Assembly: GCA_903889565.1 (NCBI GenBank)
Contig: CAISYC010000068.1
Coordinates: 186,001-250,000, forward strand
Source: an uncultured beta proteobacterium
GTDB taxonomy: Bacteria > Pseudomonadota > Gammaproteobacteria > Burkholderiales > SG8-41
DNA length: 64,000 nt
Direction of reading: 5' to 3'
The position numbers were made by a program, and so were the translations under genes. Shown in pieces: positions 5,722 through 15,333 of the stretch. Under the pieces are notes generated by a model. That model worked only from the letters and a program-made list of their open reading frames with translations, was not told where the DNA came from and did no database searches. The first letter of the stretch is position 1; each line of letters opens with the position of its first letter.

Positions 5722-8043
5722 TCAAGCCGCGGGCAGCGCCCCGAACGCCGGCGGCGGCACGCGCCGTTTCGATGCTGCTTCGTAGGCTGAGGCGATTTTG
5801 AGCACGACGTCTTCGCGGCCCGGTTCGGCGCGGAACACCAGCGAGAATGGCAGGCCGGGGGCTGCGAGCATTGTTGGCTGGTCGGTGGCGACGGCGACGT
5901 ATTTTTTGCGGTCGCCGCTCAGCGCAAACTTCGCGTCGTAAGCGGTGGTGACGTAGCCCGCGGGAATCAGCACCTCGGTCAATCCTGCATTGGGACCGTA
6001 TTGCGATTCGTTGCGCAACTGCGCGATCAGGCCCGGTTCGTCGGCGCCGCCGATTTTCGCCGGCGGCAGCGGCGTGTGCAGGCGCACCAGCGCATCGAGT
6101 TTGTTTTCGAGCATTACCATCATATCGACGCGGCGCAGCAGTTCGCGCAGCATGAGGCGTTCATCCACACCCTGACGGCCGCCGAGCGGATTGCGCGGGT
6201 CGGTGGTTTCTTCCCAGTTTTTGTAGGCGGAGCGCTGATCGTCGCCCCAGTATTTTGAACGCGCATTGAGCGCCGGCCAGTCGATCAGCGTTTCAGTAAA
6301 GCCGCGCGCTTTCCAGTCGTCGGCGCGGCGCGACAGATACTGGCGGATATGAAAACGGAACGAGTTGGCGAGGATCTGATTCTGCACCGTCGAGACATCG
6401 AGGTTGGCCGGCGGCGCGATCCGCAGGTCGGCGAGTTCGACCATGTAATCGATCGGCGCGAGTGTGCCGCTGCCGAACACCTTGCCCGGCGCGAATGCGG
6501 TCGGCGTGATCGCCGCCGCGAAATCCGGAAACACCGGCGTGCCGTCGTCTTTCAAGCGGAACAGCAGGTCCGGCATGAACACCGGCACCAGCCGCGCCAG
6601 CGCCTTGCGGAAATCGATCGTCATCTGCTCGACTTCTGGGTCGGGTGTCCACAGCGGATCGGACGATTCGACCAGCGTGGCGCCAAGGTGCGCGCCCAGC
6701 ATGGCCTTGATTTCTTTCGCCACCGCAGTGGTAATCGGGCCGGCCGCCTTGCTGCCGGCGGCGAGCATCGATTCGCGCACGATGCCGATGCGGATGCCTT
6801 TCAATGCATTTTTCGCGCCGTTGCCTTGCGCGTGCACGCTATAGCCGCTTGCCAATACCGACGGCCGCGGTACTGTGGTGTACGGATCGCGCGGATCGTA
6901 GTAGCCGTTCTCGGGGTCTTTCAATGCATCGAGCACCTTGGCGCAGTCACTGATGGTGCGGCACAGAATGCCGGTGCGATCGCAATAGATGTCGGCACCG
7001 ATGGCGCCGCCGTCGAAGCCGAGCATAGCCTTGTGCGGCAGGATCAATGCGACCGCATTGTGATTGGCGGGGCCGCGCGTCGAGGCGCGTGTTTCTTCAC
7101 CGAGGCTCGCCATCACAAGGTTGGCGCTGACCGAAACACCGGACCCGGAACTGGAGCCCAGCGAGGCGGCGCGCGTGGTGTCGTACACATTCGACGGATT
7201 GCCGCCCCAGCTCGAGCGCTGATAACCCAGCACCGAGGGCAGCACCTTGTCCGGATGATTGCGCCCGCCCGGGTCGCCGGCGCGGCCGTTGTATTCGGTC
7301 ATCAGCGCCTTGGCGTAAATGATCGCGCCTTTTTTGCGCAACTGATCGACGAGGATGTGATCGCGCGCCGGAAAATCGATGTCGTAAGCTGCGTCGCCGC
7401 CGCCGGTCGAGCGCATGTCTTTGGTGTCGAAGGCGTCCTTGAACGAAAACACCACGCCGTAGAGCGGCATTTTTTCGAGATCGGGATTGCGGCCGTATTG
7501 TTTGTCGAGTGCGGCGGCCTGTTCGAGCGCGTCGGGCTGCCGGCGGAAAATCTCGCACACCGCCGGCGCGCCGTCCGGCAGCGGGCCGTCGTCCGGATGG
7601 CGGTCGAAATCACCGCGGCAGGTCACCGAGCGTTCGCCGCGGATGTTGAGTGTCGCCAGCGCATTGAGTTGGCCGGCATTCGGTTTACCGACGATCATGC
7701 CGTACTGCTGTTGCACCGACGGGTCCGACGCAGTCGCTTCCATGCGGCCGAATTCGAGCGGCTTGCCTTCATATTGGTCGAGGTCGGGTAGCAGGGTCGA
7801 GGCTTTGACGGTTTCGGTCGGGAATCGGATCGGGGCGCCCGCGCGGACGGTGCCGGTTGCCGCTGCAATTGCAGAGCCGTCCTCGGTAACGAGCAGACTC
7901 GCCGGACCGTTGTAGGCGCGTGCACGCGCGATGTATTGATGCACGATCTCGACGCAGGTGGTGCGGCCGTCGCAAATCGCCTGCTGCAGTTCGGCGATGG
8001 TGGCTTCTTCGACGCGAAACGGTGTGCTGGAAGGCGCGGACAT
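5722..8043 (-). CDS. Amidase-signature family hydrolase (long form)
   Basis: 773 residues, well above the usual 450-550. The Ser-cisSer-Lys triad of the amidase signature family can be placed at Lys202 (VVFSFKDAFDTKD), Ser297 in LGSSSGSG and Ser321 in ETRASTRGPA. The usual GTDxGGSIR is changed to GEETRASTR, so the oxyanion region is unusual. About 190 residues precede the catalytic Lys and there are insertions in the middle and C-terminal parts. The family hydrolyses carboxamides, ureides or peptides' amide bonds; the substrate is unknown. A GGAG ribosome site precedes the ATG. It is divergent from the Bug-type binding protein gene, and the two may belong together in uptake and hydrolysis of an amide. 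Confidence 0.82.
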   Translation of the reverse strand: MSAPSSTPFRVEEATIAELQQAICDGRTTCVEIVHQYIARARAYNGPASLLVTEDGSAIAAATGTVRAGAPIRFPTETVKASTLLPDLDQYEGKPLEFGRMEATASDPSVQQQYGMIVGKPNAGQLNALATLNIRGERSVTCRGDFDRHPDDGPLPDGAPAVCEIFRRQPDALEQAAALDKQYGRNPDLEKMPLYGVVFSFKDAFDTKDMRSTGGGDAAYDIDFPARDHILVDQLRKKGAIIYAKALMTEYNGRAGDPGGRNHPDKVLPSVLGYQRSSWGGNPSNVYDTTRAASLGSSSGSGVSVSANLVMASLGEETRASTRGPANHNAVALILPHKAMLGFDGGAIGADIYCDRTGILCRTISDCAKVLDALKDPENGYYDPRDPYTTVPRPSVLASGYSVHAQGNGAKNALKGIRIGIVRESMLAAGSKAAGPITTAVAKEIKAMLGAHLGATLVESSDPLWTPDPEVEQMTIDFRKALARLVPVFMPDLLFRLKDDGTPVFPDFAAAITPTAFAPGKVFGSGTLAPIDYMVELADLRIAPPANLDVSTVQNQILANSFRFHIRQYLSRRADDWKARGFTETLIDWPALNARSKYWGDDQRSAYKNWEETTDPRNPLGGRQGVDERLMLRELLRRVDMMVMLENKLDALVRLHTPLPPAKIGGADEPGLIAQLRNESQYGPNAGLTEVLIPAGYVTTAYDAKFALSGDRKKYVAVATDQPTMLAAPGLPFSLVFRAEPGREDVVLKIASAYEAASKRRVPPPAFGALPAA

Positions 8044-8227
8044 TACGAAACTCCGGAGTGAAATGAGGCAGCTTCATTGAATGGGCAGGCCTGCATGATA
8101 GTGGCAGAGTCGTCGCGGTTCAACGCTTGAAAGTTGTCTGCGGCGGTTACGCATGGAAGCGCTGCGGAGAATATGCGAAGATGCACGCCGCGCCAATGAT
8201 GGCGCAGCAATTTTGCGGGAGCAGGTT

Positions 8228-9190
8228 TTGAGAATTGTACGGATGCCGGCGGTTGCGATATCGATGATGACGTCGTTGGTCGCGGTCGCTGCGGAAACGC
8301 AAATCTGGCCGACCAAACCGCTGCGCATGCTGACCGCCGAACTCGGTGGCGGCAGCGATCTGTCGGCGCGCCTGATCGCGCAAGGCCTGTCGGGCAATCT
8401 TGGTCAGCAGGTGGTGGTGGACAACCGCGTCGGTGGCGTCATCATCGCCGACGTTGCCGCAAAGTCAGCGCCGGATGGCTACACGCTGTTCACCTACAGC
8501 AGCACGCTGTGGCTGATTCCGTTCATGCGCAAGCAAACGCCGTACGATCCGGTCAAGGATTTCGCACCCGTCACACTGGTTGGCAGTTCGCCGATGGTAC
8601 TGGTGACGCATCCCTCGGTCGCGGCTACCTCGATGAAAGAGCTGATCGCGCTGGCGAAAGCAAAACCGGGTGAACTCAACTTTGCGTCCGGGCCGGCGGG
8701 GGCAATTCCGCATCTCGCCGGCGAATTGTTCAAGGCGATGACCGGCATCGATATTGTCCACGTCGGTTACAAGGGCGTCGGCCTCGCCGTGATTGATCTG
8801 ATGGGCGGGCGCGTGCAGTTGATGTTCCCGAACGCCAGCGCGGCGCTGCCGCAGATCAGGAATGGACGACTGCGCGGCCTTGCCGTCAGCAGCGCAAAAC
8901 CGTCGGCGCTGGCGCCGGGCCTGCCCACGGTGGCCGAGGCGGGACTGCCGGGTTACGAATGTGTGGCGATGTACGCGGTGTTCTTGCCGGTGAAAACGCC
9001 GCCGGCGCTGGTGACCCGTCTGAACAGGGAAATCGTGCAGGTGCTGACGCGGCAGGATATCAGGGAGAAATTCCTGCTCGGCAGCACCGAAGTTGTCGCC
9101 AGCAGCCCGCAGGGCCTTGCCGACATCATGAAATCCGAAATGGCGCGCATGGGCAAGGTGATCAAGGCGGCGAATATCAGCGCCGAATAG
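8228..9190 (+). CDS. Bug/TctC-type periplasmic substrate-binding protein
   Basis: About 320 residues. The fold and signatures are those of the tripartite tricarboxylate transporter receptor (Bug) family: WPTKPLRMLTAELGGGSD, then LGQQVVVDNRVGG and AKSAPDGYTLFTYSS, later VHVGYKGVG and GLPTVAEAGLPGYE. I chose the TTG at 8228, after GGGAGCAGG, because it gives the charged start MRIVRMPAVAIS and a good signal peptide. The ATG at 8243 is the alternative. No TctA/TctB permease genes are near, so it is an orphan receptor, as is common in Burkholderiales. The ligand is probably a carboxylate or amide-derived acid. Confidence 0.88.
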   Translation: MRIVRMPAVAISMMTSLVAVAAETQIWPTKPLRMLTAELGGGSDLSARLIAQGLSGNLGQQVVVDNRVGGVIIADVAAKSAPDGYTLFTYSSTLWLIPFMRKQTPYDPVKDFAPVTLVGSSPMVLVTHPSVAATSMKELIALAKAKPGELNFASGPAGAIPHLAGELFKAMTGIDIVHVGYKGVGLAVIDLMGGRVQLMFPNASAALPQIRNGRLRGLAVSSAKPSALAPGLPTVAEAGLPGYECVAMYAVFLPVKTPPALVTRLNREIVQVLTRQDIREKFLLGSTEVVASSPQGLADIMKSEMARMGKVIKAANISAE

Positions 9191-9301
9191 GCACCTCGCG
9201 TGTATCGCAGACGGCAGGTTCTTGTATACTGCTGCGGCCGGCCATAACAACAATGCAACCGCATGCCGGCGCAGTACCCATCAAACCAAGGGAGGTTGAC
9301 C

Positions 9302-10390
9302 ATGAAGCGCTGGCTGATCGCATCGATCGCTTTGCTGAGCACGGCCGCCGTCGCACAGCAGACGGTGCCGAACATACCGTTCGAAGGCAATATCAATTTT
9401 CTGAAAATGCCGAAGGATCTTTATCTCGGCGAGGCGAGCGGGGTTGCTACCGACGCCAAAGGTAACGTGTATGTGTTGAACCGCGGCAACACCAGCGGCC
9501 CGGCCTACGGCGCAGCGGCCTCGCAACTGCTCGAGTTCGACCGCAACGGCAATTTCATGCGCGAGATCGGCAAGAATCTCTACGCCTGGTCGTTTGGTCA
9601 CACCGTGCGCATCGACAAGGATCAGAACATCTGGGTCACCGACAAGGGCTCGGACATGGTGATTCGTTTCAACCAGAAGGCGCAGGTCACCATGGTGTTC
9701 GGCCGCAAGCAGGAGGCCTCGGATCACGAAACCGGGCCGCTGGAAAAACCGAACCCGCCGCTGCCGGCCGTCAACGGCCTGTTCCGCCAGGTCACCGACG
9801 TGACCTGGGATCCGGCCGGCAACATCTACATCAGCGACGGCTACATCAACTCGCGCGTGGCCAAGGCCGACAAGAACGGCAAATGGCTGAAATCCTGGGG
9901 CAGCAAGGGCAACAAGCCGGGTGAATTCAACACGCCGCACAGTATTGCCGCCGACGCGCAGGGCAACATCTATGTCGCCGACCGCGGCAACCGCCGCATC
10001 CAGGTGTTCGACGGCGAGGGCAATCTGCAGCGCGTGATGACCATTGACGTGCCGTACTCGGCGGAAGCGCAACCGGCGATCGGCAGTAGGCCGGACGTGG
10101 AGAAACTCGTGGCATCCTACGCGGCGTTGACGCAGGCACCGGGCGCGCCGTGGGCGCTGTGCATCACGCCCGGACCGAACCAGGTGCTGTATGTGTCGGA
10201 TGCCTTCCCGGGGCGCGTTTACAAGATGACCCTCGACGGCAAGATACTCGGCATGCTCGGCGAGGCCGGCAAGCAGGCGAAGCAGTTCGGCTGGATCCAC
10301 GAGATCGCCTGCCCGAGCGAAAACACGCTCTACGTTGCTGAATTGCTCAACTGGCGCGTGCAGAAGCTGACACTGCATCCCGAAAAGTAA
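9302..10390 (+). CDS. Exported NHL-repeat beta-propeller protein
   Basis: 362 residues with a signal peptide (MKRWLIASIALLSTAAVAQQ). The start at 9302 follows a GGAGG ribosome site at 7-base spacing. The mature part is a six-bladed propeller made of NHL repeats, seen as repeated G/N-x-[IV]-YV-[AS]-D elements: GNVYVLNRGN, NIWVTDKGSD, GNIYISDGYINSRV, GNIYVADRGNRRIQVFD, LYVSDAFPGRV and LYVAELLNWRVQKL. Such proteins act as periplasmic scaffolds or lyase/lactonase-like enzymes. No catalytic residues can be assigned with confidence. It lies between the Bug receptor and the oxidoreductase on the same strand and ends at a good terminator. Confidence 0.85.
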   Translation: MKRWLIASIALLSTAAVAQQTVPNIPFEGNINFLKMPKDLYLGEASGVATDAKGNVYVLNRGNTSGPAYGAAASQLLEFDRNGNFMREIGKNLYAWSFGHTVRIDKDQNIWVTDKGSDMVIRFNQKAQVTMVFGRKQEASDHETGPLEKPNPPLPAVNGLFRQVTDVTWDPAGNIYISDGYINSRVAKADKNGKWLKSWGSKGNKPGEFNTPHSIAADAQGNIYVADRGNRRIQVFDGEGNLQRVMTIDVPYSAEAQPAIGSRPDVEKLVASYAALTQAPGAPWALCITPGPNQVLYVSDAFPGRVYKMTLDGKILGMLGEAGKQAKQFGWIHEIACPSENTLYVAELLNWRVQKLTLHPEK

Positions 10391-10408
10391 GCTTCAACGT
10401 TTCACCCA

Positions 10409-10443
10409 ACGCCCGCGGCGTCGATGTCGCGGGCGTTTTGTTT
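10409..10443 (+). terminator. Rho-independent terminator after the NHL gene
   Basis: A perfect 10-bp stem, AACGCCCGCG (10409-10418) with CGCGGGCGTT (10428-10437), is followed by a TTTTGTTT tract. It lies 18 bases after the stop codon. Confidence 0.85.
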
Positions 10444-10510
10444 GGTGCGCCGCCGGAGCGGGCGGGTGCAGCGGATATAATCGACGGCGTCAGTCCACAG
10501 GAGCAACACA

Positions 10511-11593
10511 GTGCAACGCAAGGAACTCGGTATTGCAGTCATTGGCGCGGGCCGTATCGGCACGCTGCGCGCGCGGCTTTCGGCCAAACATCCGGCGGTC
10601 AAGTTTCTCGCCATTGCGGATCTCGATCCGGCACGCGCGGCTGCGCTGGCCAAGACCACTGGCGCGGATTTTCATACCGGCGATAACTTCGAGGCGATCG
10701 AGCGGCCCGAAGTGAACGCAGTGTTCGTTTCGACGCCGGAAGATCTGCACGCCGCACCGGTCAAGCACGCGCTGGAACTCGGCAAGGCGGTGATGGTGGA
10801 AAAGCCGATCGCGCTGACGCTGGCCGATGCCGACGACATTCTCGAAACGCTGCGCAAAACCGGAGGTGATCTGCGCATCGGTTACAGCCGCCGCTTCAAG
10901 GAATGTTTTCTGCGCGCCAAAGAACAGATGATCCACGGCCGCCTGGGTCACGTGGTCGGCGGCACCGCGCGTGTCTACAACTCGCGCGCGCAGGCTTTTT
11001 CGATTCTGAAGCGCTCGGCGCATGCCACGCCGGTGGTGGATGTGCTGACCTATTACGTCGATCTGATGTGCTGGTTTCTCGAAGGCAATCCGCCGGTGGA
11101 AGTGATCGCGCGCGGCCAGCATGGTATTTTCAAGGCGGCTGGTTACGACGCGCACGACGTGACCTGGGGCATCGTCACGCTGGCCGACGGCGCGGTGATC
11201 AATCTCGGTGTCAGTTATGCATTGCCGGCGAAATATCCGACACTCGGTCAATCGGATCGCGTCGAGCTGCTGGGCTCCGAAGGCACCATGATCATCGACG
11301 ACGATCATCTCGATCACCTGATTTATTCGGAGAAGGGTATTCCGCACGCCTATGTGCCAGACCATGGCGTCAACATGGCCTTTCTCGGCAGTAATACCGC
11401 CGGCGACTGGGCCTGCGGAGATTTCTGGGGCCCGCTCGGTAATGAAACACGCGCCTGGCTAGATCATCTGGTGACCGGCGCCCCGACAGTGCACGCCACC
11501 CCGCAGCAGGCGCGCGTCACGCTGGAAACAACGATTGCGATCGAGCGCGCCGCGGCCACCGGCAAGTCGATCAGGCTACCGCTGGAAACCTGA
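10511..11593 (+). CDS. Gfo/Idh/MocA family NAD(P)-dependent oxidoreductase
   Basis: 360 residues. The N-terminal Rossmann fold has GAGRIG (about residues 12-17) and the family's EKP motif (VMVEKPIALT), whose Lys is catalytic. The C-terminal alpha/beta substrate domain contains YYVDLMCWFLEG with the Asp-x-x family position. These enzymes oxidise or reduce sugars, inositols or their derivatives. The start is GTG with a CAGGAGC ribosome site 6 bases upstream. The gene is preceded by the NHL gene's terminator and followed by a GC-rich hairpin, so it is probably its own transcription unit. The substrate is unknown. Confidence 0.88.
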   Translation: MQRKELGIAVIGAGRIGTLRARLSAKHPAVKFLAIADLDPARAAALAKTTGADFHTGDNFEAIERPEVNAVFVSTPEDLHAAPVKHALELGKAVMVEKPIALTLADADDILETLRKTGGDLRIGYSRRFKECFLRAKEQMIHGRLGHVVGGTARVYNSRAQAFSILKRSAHATPVVDVLTYYVDLMCWFLEGNPPVEVIARGQHGIFKAAGYDAHDVTWGIVTLADGAVINLGVSYALPAKYPTLGQSDRVELLGSEGTMIIDDDHLDHLIYSEKGIPHAYVPDHGVNMAFLGSNTAGDWACGDFWGPLGNETRAWLDHLVTGAPTVHATPQQARVTLETTIAIERAAATGKSIRLPLET

Positions 11594-11659
11594 GCAACGA
11601 GGCGCGCAGGTTGCGATTGCGTTTCGACAAAATCGCATAAACCGAATATAGTTGAGATT

Positions 11660-11684
11660 GACCCCCGCCGACGGCGGGCGGGTC
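11660..11684 (+). repeat. GC-rich hairpin between oxidoreductase and hydroxylase genes
   Basis: GACCCCCGCCG folds back on CGGCGGGCGGGTC almost perfectly with a tiny loop and is followed by TAAAAA. It may be a terminator, or a remnant of the short GC-rich hairpin repeats that also appear near 36233 and 54964. Confidence 0.4.
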
Positions 11685-11712
11685 TAAAAACAAGAAAGCT
11701 GGTCGTCCACCC

Positions 11713-14034
11713 ATGAGCGAGAAACATGCGGCGAACCGCCGCGAAGACCTCCGTTTGATTACCGGCCGCGGCCGTTATTCGTCCGACATGAATCTGCCGG
11801 GCCAGTTGCACGCGGCATTTCTGCGCAGCGATCACGCGCACGCCGAAATCGTTTCGATCGACACTGCTTCCGCGCTGAAGCGGCCGGGCGCGGTCGCGGT
11901 GCTGACCGGCGACGACGCGTTGGCGGCCGGCTACAAACATTTTCCGAATCTGCTGACCTTCACCAACAAGGCTGGTGCGTCGCTGATCAAGCCGCAGCGC
12001 CCGGTGCTCGCCCACGGCCGCGTGCGCTTCGTCGGCGAAACCGTGGCGATGGTGGTGGCGCATTCGGCGGCGGAGGCGCGCGATGCACTTGACGCGATCG
12101 AGGTCGAATATCGCGATCTGCCCGTGGTGGTCGACGCGGAAGAGGCGCTGCAGCCGGGTGCGCCGCAATTGCACGCCAATGTGCCGGGCAACCTCAATTT
12201 CGAGTGGGATACCGGCGATGCGGCGGCGGTCGAGCAGGCGTTCAAGCAGGCCGCGCATGTCACCAGACTCAAGGTTGTGTCGCCGCGAGTGATTCCGAAT
12301 CCGATGGAGCCGCGTGCCGCGGTGATTGGTTACGACGCTGCCGAGGACGCCTACGACATCTACACCAATTCGCAGGGCATCGTGATGCTGCGCTGGCAGT
12401 TTGCCGCGCTGACCGGTGTCGCTGAAGACAAGCTGCGTTTTCATCTGCATGACGTTGGCGGCAGTTTTGGTCAGCGCAGCGCGGTGTACCCGGAGCACGG
12501 CGCGCTGATGATCGCCGCGAAAAAACTCGGCCGCCCGGTGAAATGGGTGTCCAGCCGTTCGGAAGGCTTTTTGTCGGACAGCCACGGCCGCGGCATCGTG
12601 ATGGCGGGCGAACTGGCGATCGACAAAGATGGCAAATTTCTCGCGGCGAAATATCAATTCGTCTGCGACATGGGCGCGTATTTGACGCCGACCGGTACCG
12701 CCAGCCATGTGCGCAATCCGGCGATCTGCACCACCGGTGTTTACAAGATACCGGCGCTGTACGCGAACTTCCGCGTGGTCATGACCAACACCGCGCCGGT
12801 GGCGGCTTATCGCGGCGCCGGGCGCCCTGATATCGCTTACGTGATCGAGCGGCTGGTCGATCAGGCGGCGCACGAACTCAAGATCGATCGCGCCGAACTG
12901 CGCCGCCGCAACTTCATTCCGCTCGATGCATTTCCGTACAAAACGCCGACCATGGGCGTCTACGAGGCCTCCGATTTCAACGGTTGCCTGACGATGGCGC
13001 TGAAGGCCGCCGACTACGACGGCTTTCCGGCGCGGCGTGCAGCTGCGGCCAAGCGCGGCAAGCTGCGCGGCATCGGCCTCTCGACCACCATCGAAGGCAC
13101 CGCTGCCGGCATGTTTCCGAAAGACCAGATCGCGATCGAGTTCAATGCCGAAGGGCAGCTCGAAGTGTTTACCGTCGCATTGTCGCAGGGCCAGGGTCAT
13201 GAAACGACCTTCGCGCAGATCGTCGCCGATACACTTGGCATCGACGCGACGGATGTCACCTTGCGCGAGAGCGTGCAGGGCAAGAAACTCGAGGGCAATC
13301 ACACCGGCGGTTCGCGTTCGCTGGTCGGCGCCGGCAGCATCTGCAAGGTGGCGGCGCAGAAACTGATTGAACAGGCGCGCCCGCTGGCGGCCGAGGCGCT
13401 GGAGCTTGAGCCGTCGCAGGTTGAATACGCCAAAGGCCTGTTTACCTCGCGCGACGGCAGCAAATCGATCGGGCTGCTCGACTTGGCGAAGAAGCATGCC
13501 GGCGCCAATCCGCATCCGCTCAATCTGATGGCCGAGGGTTCGGTGGCGGCAACCTTTCCGAATGGTTGCCATATCGCCGAGGTTGAAATCGATCCGGAAA
13601 CCGGCGTCTCGAAAATTGCCGCCTACACCGCGTGCGATGATTGCGGCACCGTCATCAATCACGCGATTGTCGAAGGCCAGATTCATGGCGGCGTCGCGAT
13701 GGGAGCCGGGCAGGTGTTCGGCGAGCAGGTGATGTACGACAAGGCAAGCGGGCAGTTGCTGAGCGGCAGTTTCAGCGACTACGCGATGCCGCGCGCGGGC
13801 TGGGTCGGCGGCATCAACATGAACGATCATCCGGTGATCAGCAAGATCAACGTGTTGGGCGCCAAGGGCGTCGGCGAGTCCGGATGCACCGCTTCGTTGT
13901 CGTCACTGGTGACGGCGGCGCTCGATGCGCTGCGTCCGCTGGGTATTCATCACGTCGATATGCCGCTGACGCCGCCGCGCGTGTGGCAGCAGATCCAGCG
14001 CGCAAAACAATTGCAGCAGACAAAGGCGAAATAA
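11713..14034 (+). CDS. Molybdenum hydroxylase large (Mo-pterin) subunit, CoxL-like
   Basis: 773 residues, the full length of the CoxL/xanthine dehydrogenase large-subunit family. The segment near residue 365 reads AYRGAGR, which marks form II or other hydroxylases. True form I CO dehydrogenases have AYxCSFR with the copper-bound Cys, so CO oxidation is unlikely. The catalytic Glu is in GVGESG (about Glu722). It is the first gene of a large-FAD-FeS operon: the FAD subunit gene starts two bases after its stop codon. Electrons from hydroxylation of the substrate, probably a heterocycle or aldehyde, pass via 2Fe-2S to FAD. Substrate unknown. Confidence 0.92.
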   Translation: MSEKHAANRREDLRLITGRGRYSSDMNLPGQLHAAFLRSDHAHAEIVSIDTASALKRPGAVAVLTGDDALAAGYKHFPNLLTFTNKAGASLIKPQRPVLAHGRVRFVGETVAMVVAHSAAEARDALDAIEVEYRDLPVVVDAEEALQPGAPQLHANVPGNLNFEWDTGDAAAVEQAFKQAAHVTRLKVVSPRVIPNPMEPRAAVIGYDAAEDAYDIYTNSQGIVMLRWQFAALTGVAEDKLRFHLHDVGGSFGQRSAVYPEHGALMIAAKKLGRPVKWVSSRSEGFLSDSHGRGIVMAGELAIDKDGKFLAAKYQFVCDMGAYLTPTGTASHVRNPAICTTGVYKIPALYANFRVVMTNTAPVAAYRGAGRPDIAYVIERLVDQAAHELKIDRAELRRRNFIPLDAFPYKTPTMGVYEASDFNGCLTMALKAADYDGFPARRAAAAKRGKLRGIGLSTTIEGTAAGMFPKDQIAIEFNAEGQLEVFTVALSQGQGHETTFAQIVADTLGIDATDVTLRESVQGKKLEGNHTGGSRSLVGAGSICKVAAQKLIEQARPLAAEALELEPSQVEYAKGLFTSRDGSKSIGLLDLAKKHAGANPHPLNLMAEGSVAATFPNGCHIAEVEIDPETGVSKIAAYTACDDCGTVINHAIVEGQIHGGVAMGAGQVFGEQVMYDKASGQLLSGSFSDYAMPRAGWVGGINMNDHPVISKINVLGAKGVGESGCTASLSSLVTAALDALRPLGIHHVDMPLTPPRVWQQIQRAKQLQQTKAK

Positions 14035-14036
14035 CC

Positions 14037-14834
14037 ATGCACCAGTTCAGTTATCTCAAGGCAAAGTCGCTGGCCGATGCGGCCGCGCTGGCCAAGGCAA
14101 ACCCGGAGGCGAAATTGATGTCGGGCGGCATGACCCTGCTGCCCACGCTCAAGCAGGGGCTCGCGCAACCGTCGCACCTGATCGATATCGGCGGCCTCAA
14201 GGAATTGTCGGGTATCGAAGTGAAGGGCGATGTGCTGAGCATCGGCGCGGTAACGCGCCACTATGACGTCGCATCATCGGCGGCGGTCGCCAAAGCAATT
14301 CCCGCGCTGTCCTATCTGGCCAATCAGATCGGCGATCCGCAGGTGCGCAATCGCGGCACCATCGGCGGCTCGGTCGCCAACAACGATCCGGCGGCCGATT
14401 ATCCGTCGGCCGTGCTGGCGCTCAATGCAACCATCGTCACCGACCGGCGCGAAATTGCCGCCGATGATTTTTTCCAGGGCATGTTCGCGACCGCGCTGGA
14501 AGAGGGCGAGATCGTGGTACGCATCGTGTTTCCGTTGCCCAAACGTGCGGCCTACGAAAAATTTCCGCATCCGGCTTCGGGCTATGCAATGGCCGGTGTG
14601 TTCATCGCCGAGACGGCGGCGGGCGTGCGCGTGGCGGTTACCGGCGCCGGGCCCGGCGTGTTCCGCTGGAGCGACGCTGAAAAGGCGCTGGCCGGTGGAC
14701 TCAAGGCCGGCGCGCTCGATGCGCTGACCGTCGATGCGACCGATCTCAATGAGGATTTTCATGCCACGCGCGAGTATCGCGCCAACCTCGTGCAGGTGAT
14801 GGGCAAACGCGCATTGCAAAAGCTGCTCGCCTGA
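14037..14834 (+). CDS. Molybdenum hydroxylase FAD-binding (medium) subunit, CoxM-like
   Basis: 265 residues. It contains the two FAD-binding signatures of this family: LMSGGMTLLPTLKQG (about residues 27-41), which contacts the pyrophosphate, and IGDPQVRNRGTIGGSVANND followed by PAADYPS (about 97-123). The C-terminal CO dehydrogenase flavoprotein domain follows (GYAMAGVFIAET). The start at 14037 lies two bases after the large-subunit stop codon, so translation is coupled. It accepts electrons from the small 2Fe-2S subunit and passes them to the final acceptor. Confidence 0.92.
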   Translation: MHQFSYLKAKSLADAAALAKANPEAKLMSGGMTLLPTLKQGLAQPSHLIDIGGLKELSGIEVKGDVLSIGAVTRHYDVASSAAVAKAIPALSYLANQIGDPQVRNRGTIGGSVANNDPAADYPSAVLALNATIVTDRREIAADDFFQGMFATALEEGEIVVRIVFPLPKRAAYEKFPHPASGYAMAGVFIAETAAGVRVAVTGAGPGVFRWSDAEKALAGGLKAGALDALTVDATDLNEDFHATREYRANLVQVMGKRALQKLLA

Positions 14835-14868
14835 TTATCATTGACAAACTGATTGCTGAATCGAAGCC

Positions 14869-15333
14869 ATGGCCAAAATCCAACTCACTGTAAACGGCGC
14901 CAGCCACACCCGCGAGGTCGAAGACCGCACGCTGCTGGTCGATCTGCTGCGCGATCATCTCGGCCTGACCGGCACCCACATCGGCTGCGATACCAGCCAG
15001 TGCGGTTGCTGCACGGTCCACGTCGATGGACGCGCGGTAAAGTCCTGCACCATGCTCGCGGCGCAGGTCAATGGCGCCACGGTGGTGACGATCGAAGGCA
15101 TGGCCAGTGGCGACAAGTTGCATCCGGTGCAGCAGGCGTTCACCGACTGCCACGCACTGCAATGCGGGTTCTGTACGCCGGGCATGATCATGGCGACTGC
15201 CGCGCTGTTAAAGGACAATCCGCAGCCGACCGACGAAGAGATTTATCACGGCCTCGAAGGCAATCTGTGCCGCTGCACCGGCTACATCAACATCGTCAAG
15301 GCGGTGAAGCAGGCCGCCCAGACATTGAAATGA
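14869..15333 (+). CDS. Molybdenum hydroxylase 2Fe-2S (small) subunit, CoxS-like
   Basis: 154 residues. The N-terminal plant-ferredoxin-type cluster is held by Cys40, Cys45, Cys48 and Cys60 ([16 protein letters not shown]). The second, helical cluster uses Cys99, Cys102, Cys134 and Cys136 (QCGFCTPGM and CRCTGY). Both clusters are complete, so the subunit should be functional. The gene ends inside the start codon of the glutathione peroxidase gene (ATGA overlap), so the operon continues into it. Confidence 0.95.
   Translation: MAKIQLTVNGASHTREVEDRTLLVDLLRDHLGLTGTHIGCDTSQCGCCTVHVDGRAVKSCTMLAAQVNGATVVTIEGMASGDKLHPVQQAFTDCHALQCGFCTPGMIMATAALLKDNPQPTDEEIYHGLEGNLCRCTGYINIVKAVKQAAQTLK

Noticed and set aside
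11464-13830. A 788-codon open frame on the minus strand opposite the molybdenum hydroxylase large-subunit gene
   Set aside because: The plus-strand gene has clear catalytic motifs and operon partners. The minus frame is rich in Arg, His and Ala, as expected for the complement of GC-rich coding DNA, and shows no domain.
11713-15333. Aerobic carbon monoxide dehydrogenase
   Set aside because: The large subunit has AYRGAGR where true CO dehydrogenases have AYxCSFR with the copper-binding Cys, and the gene order is large-medium-small rather than the usual CO dehydrogenase order.
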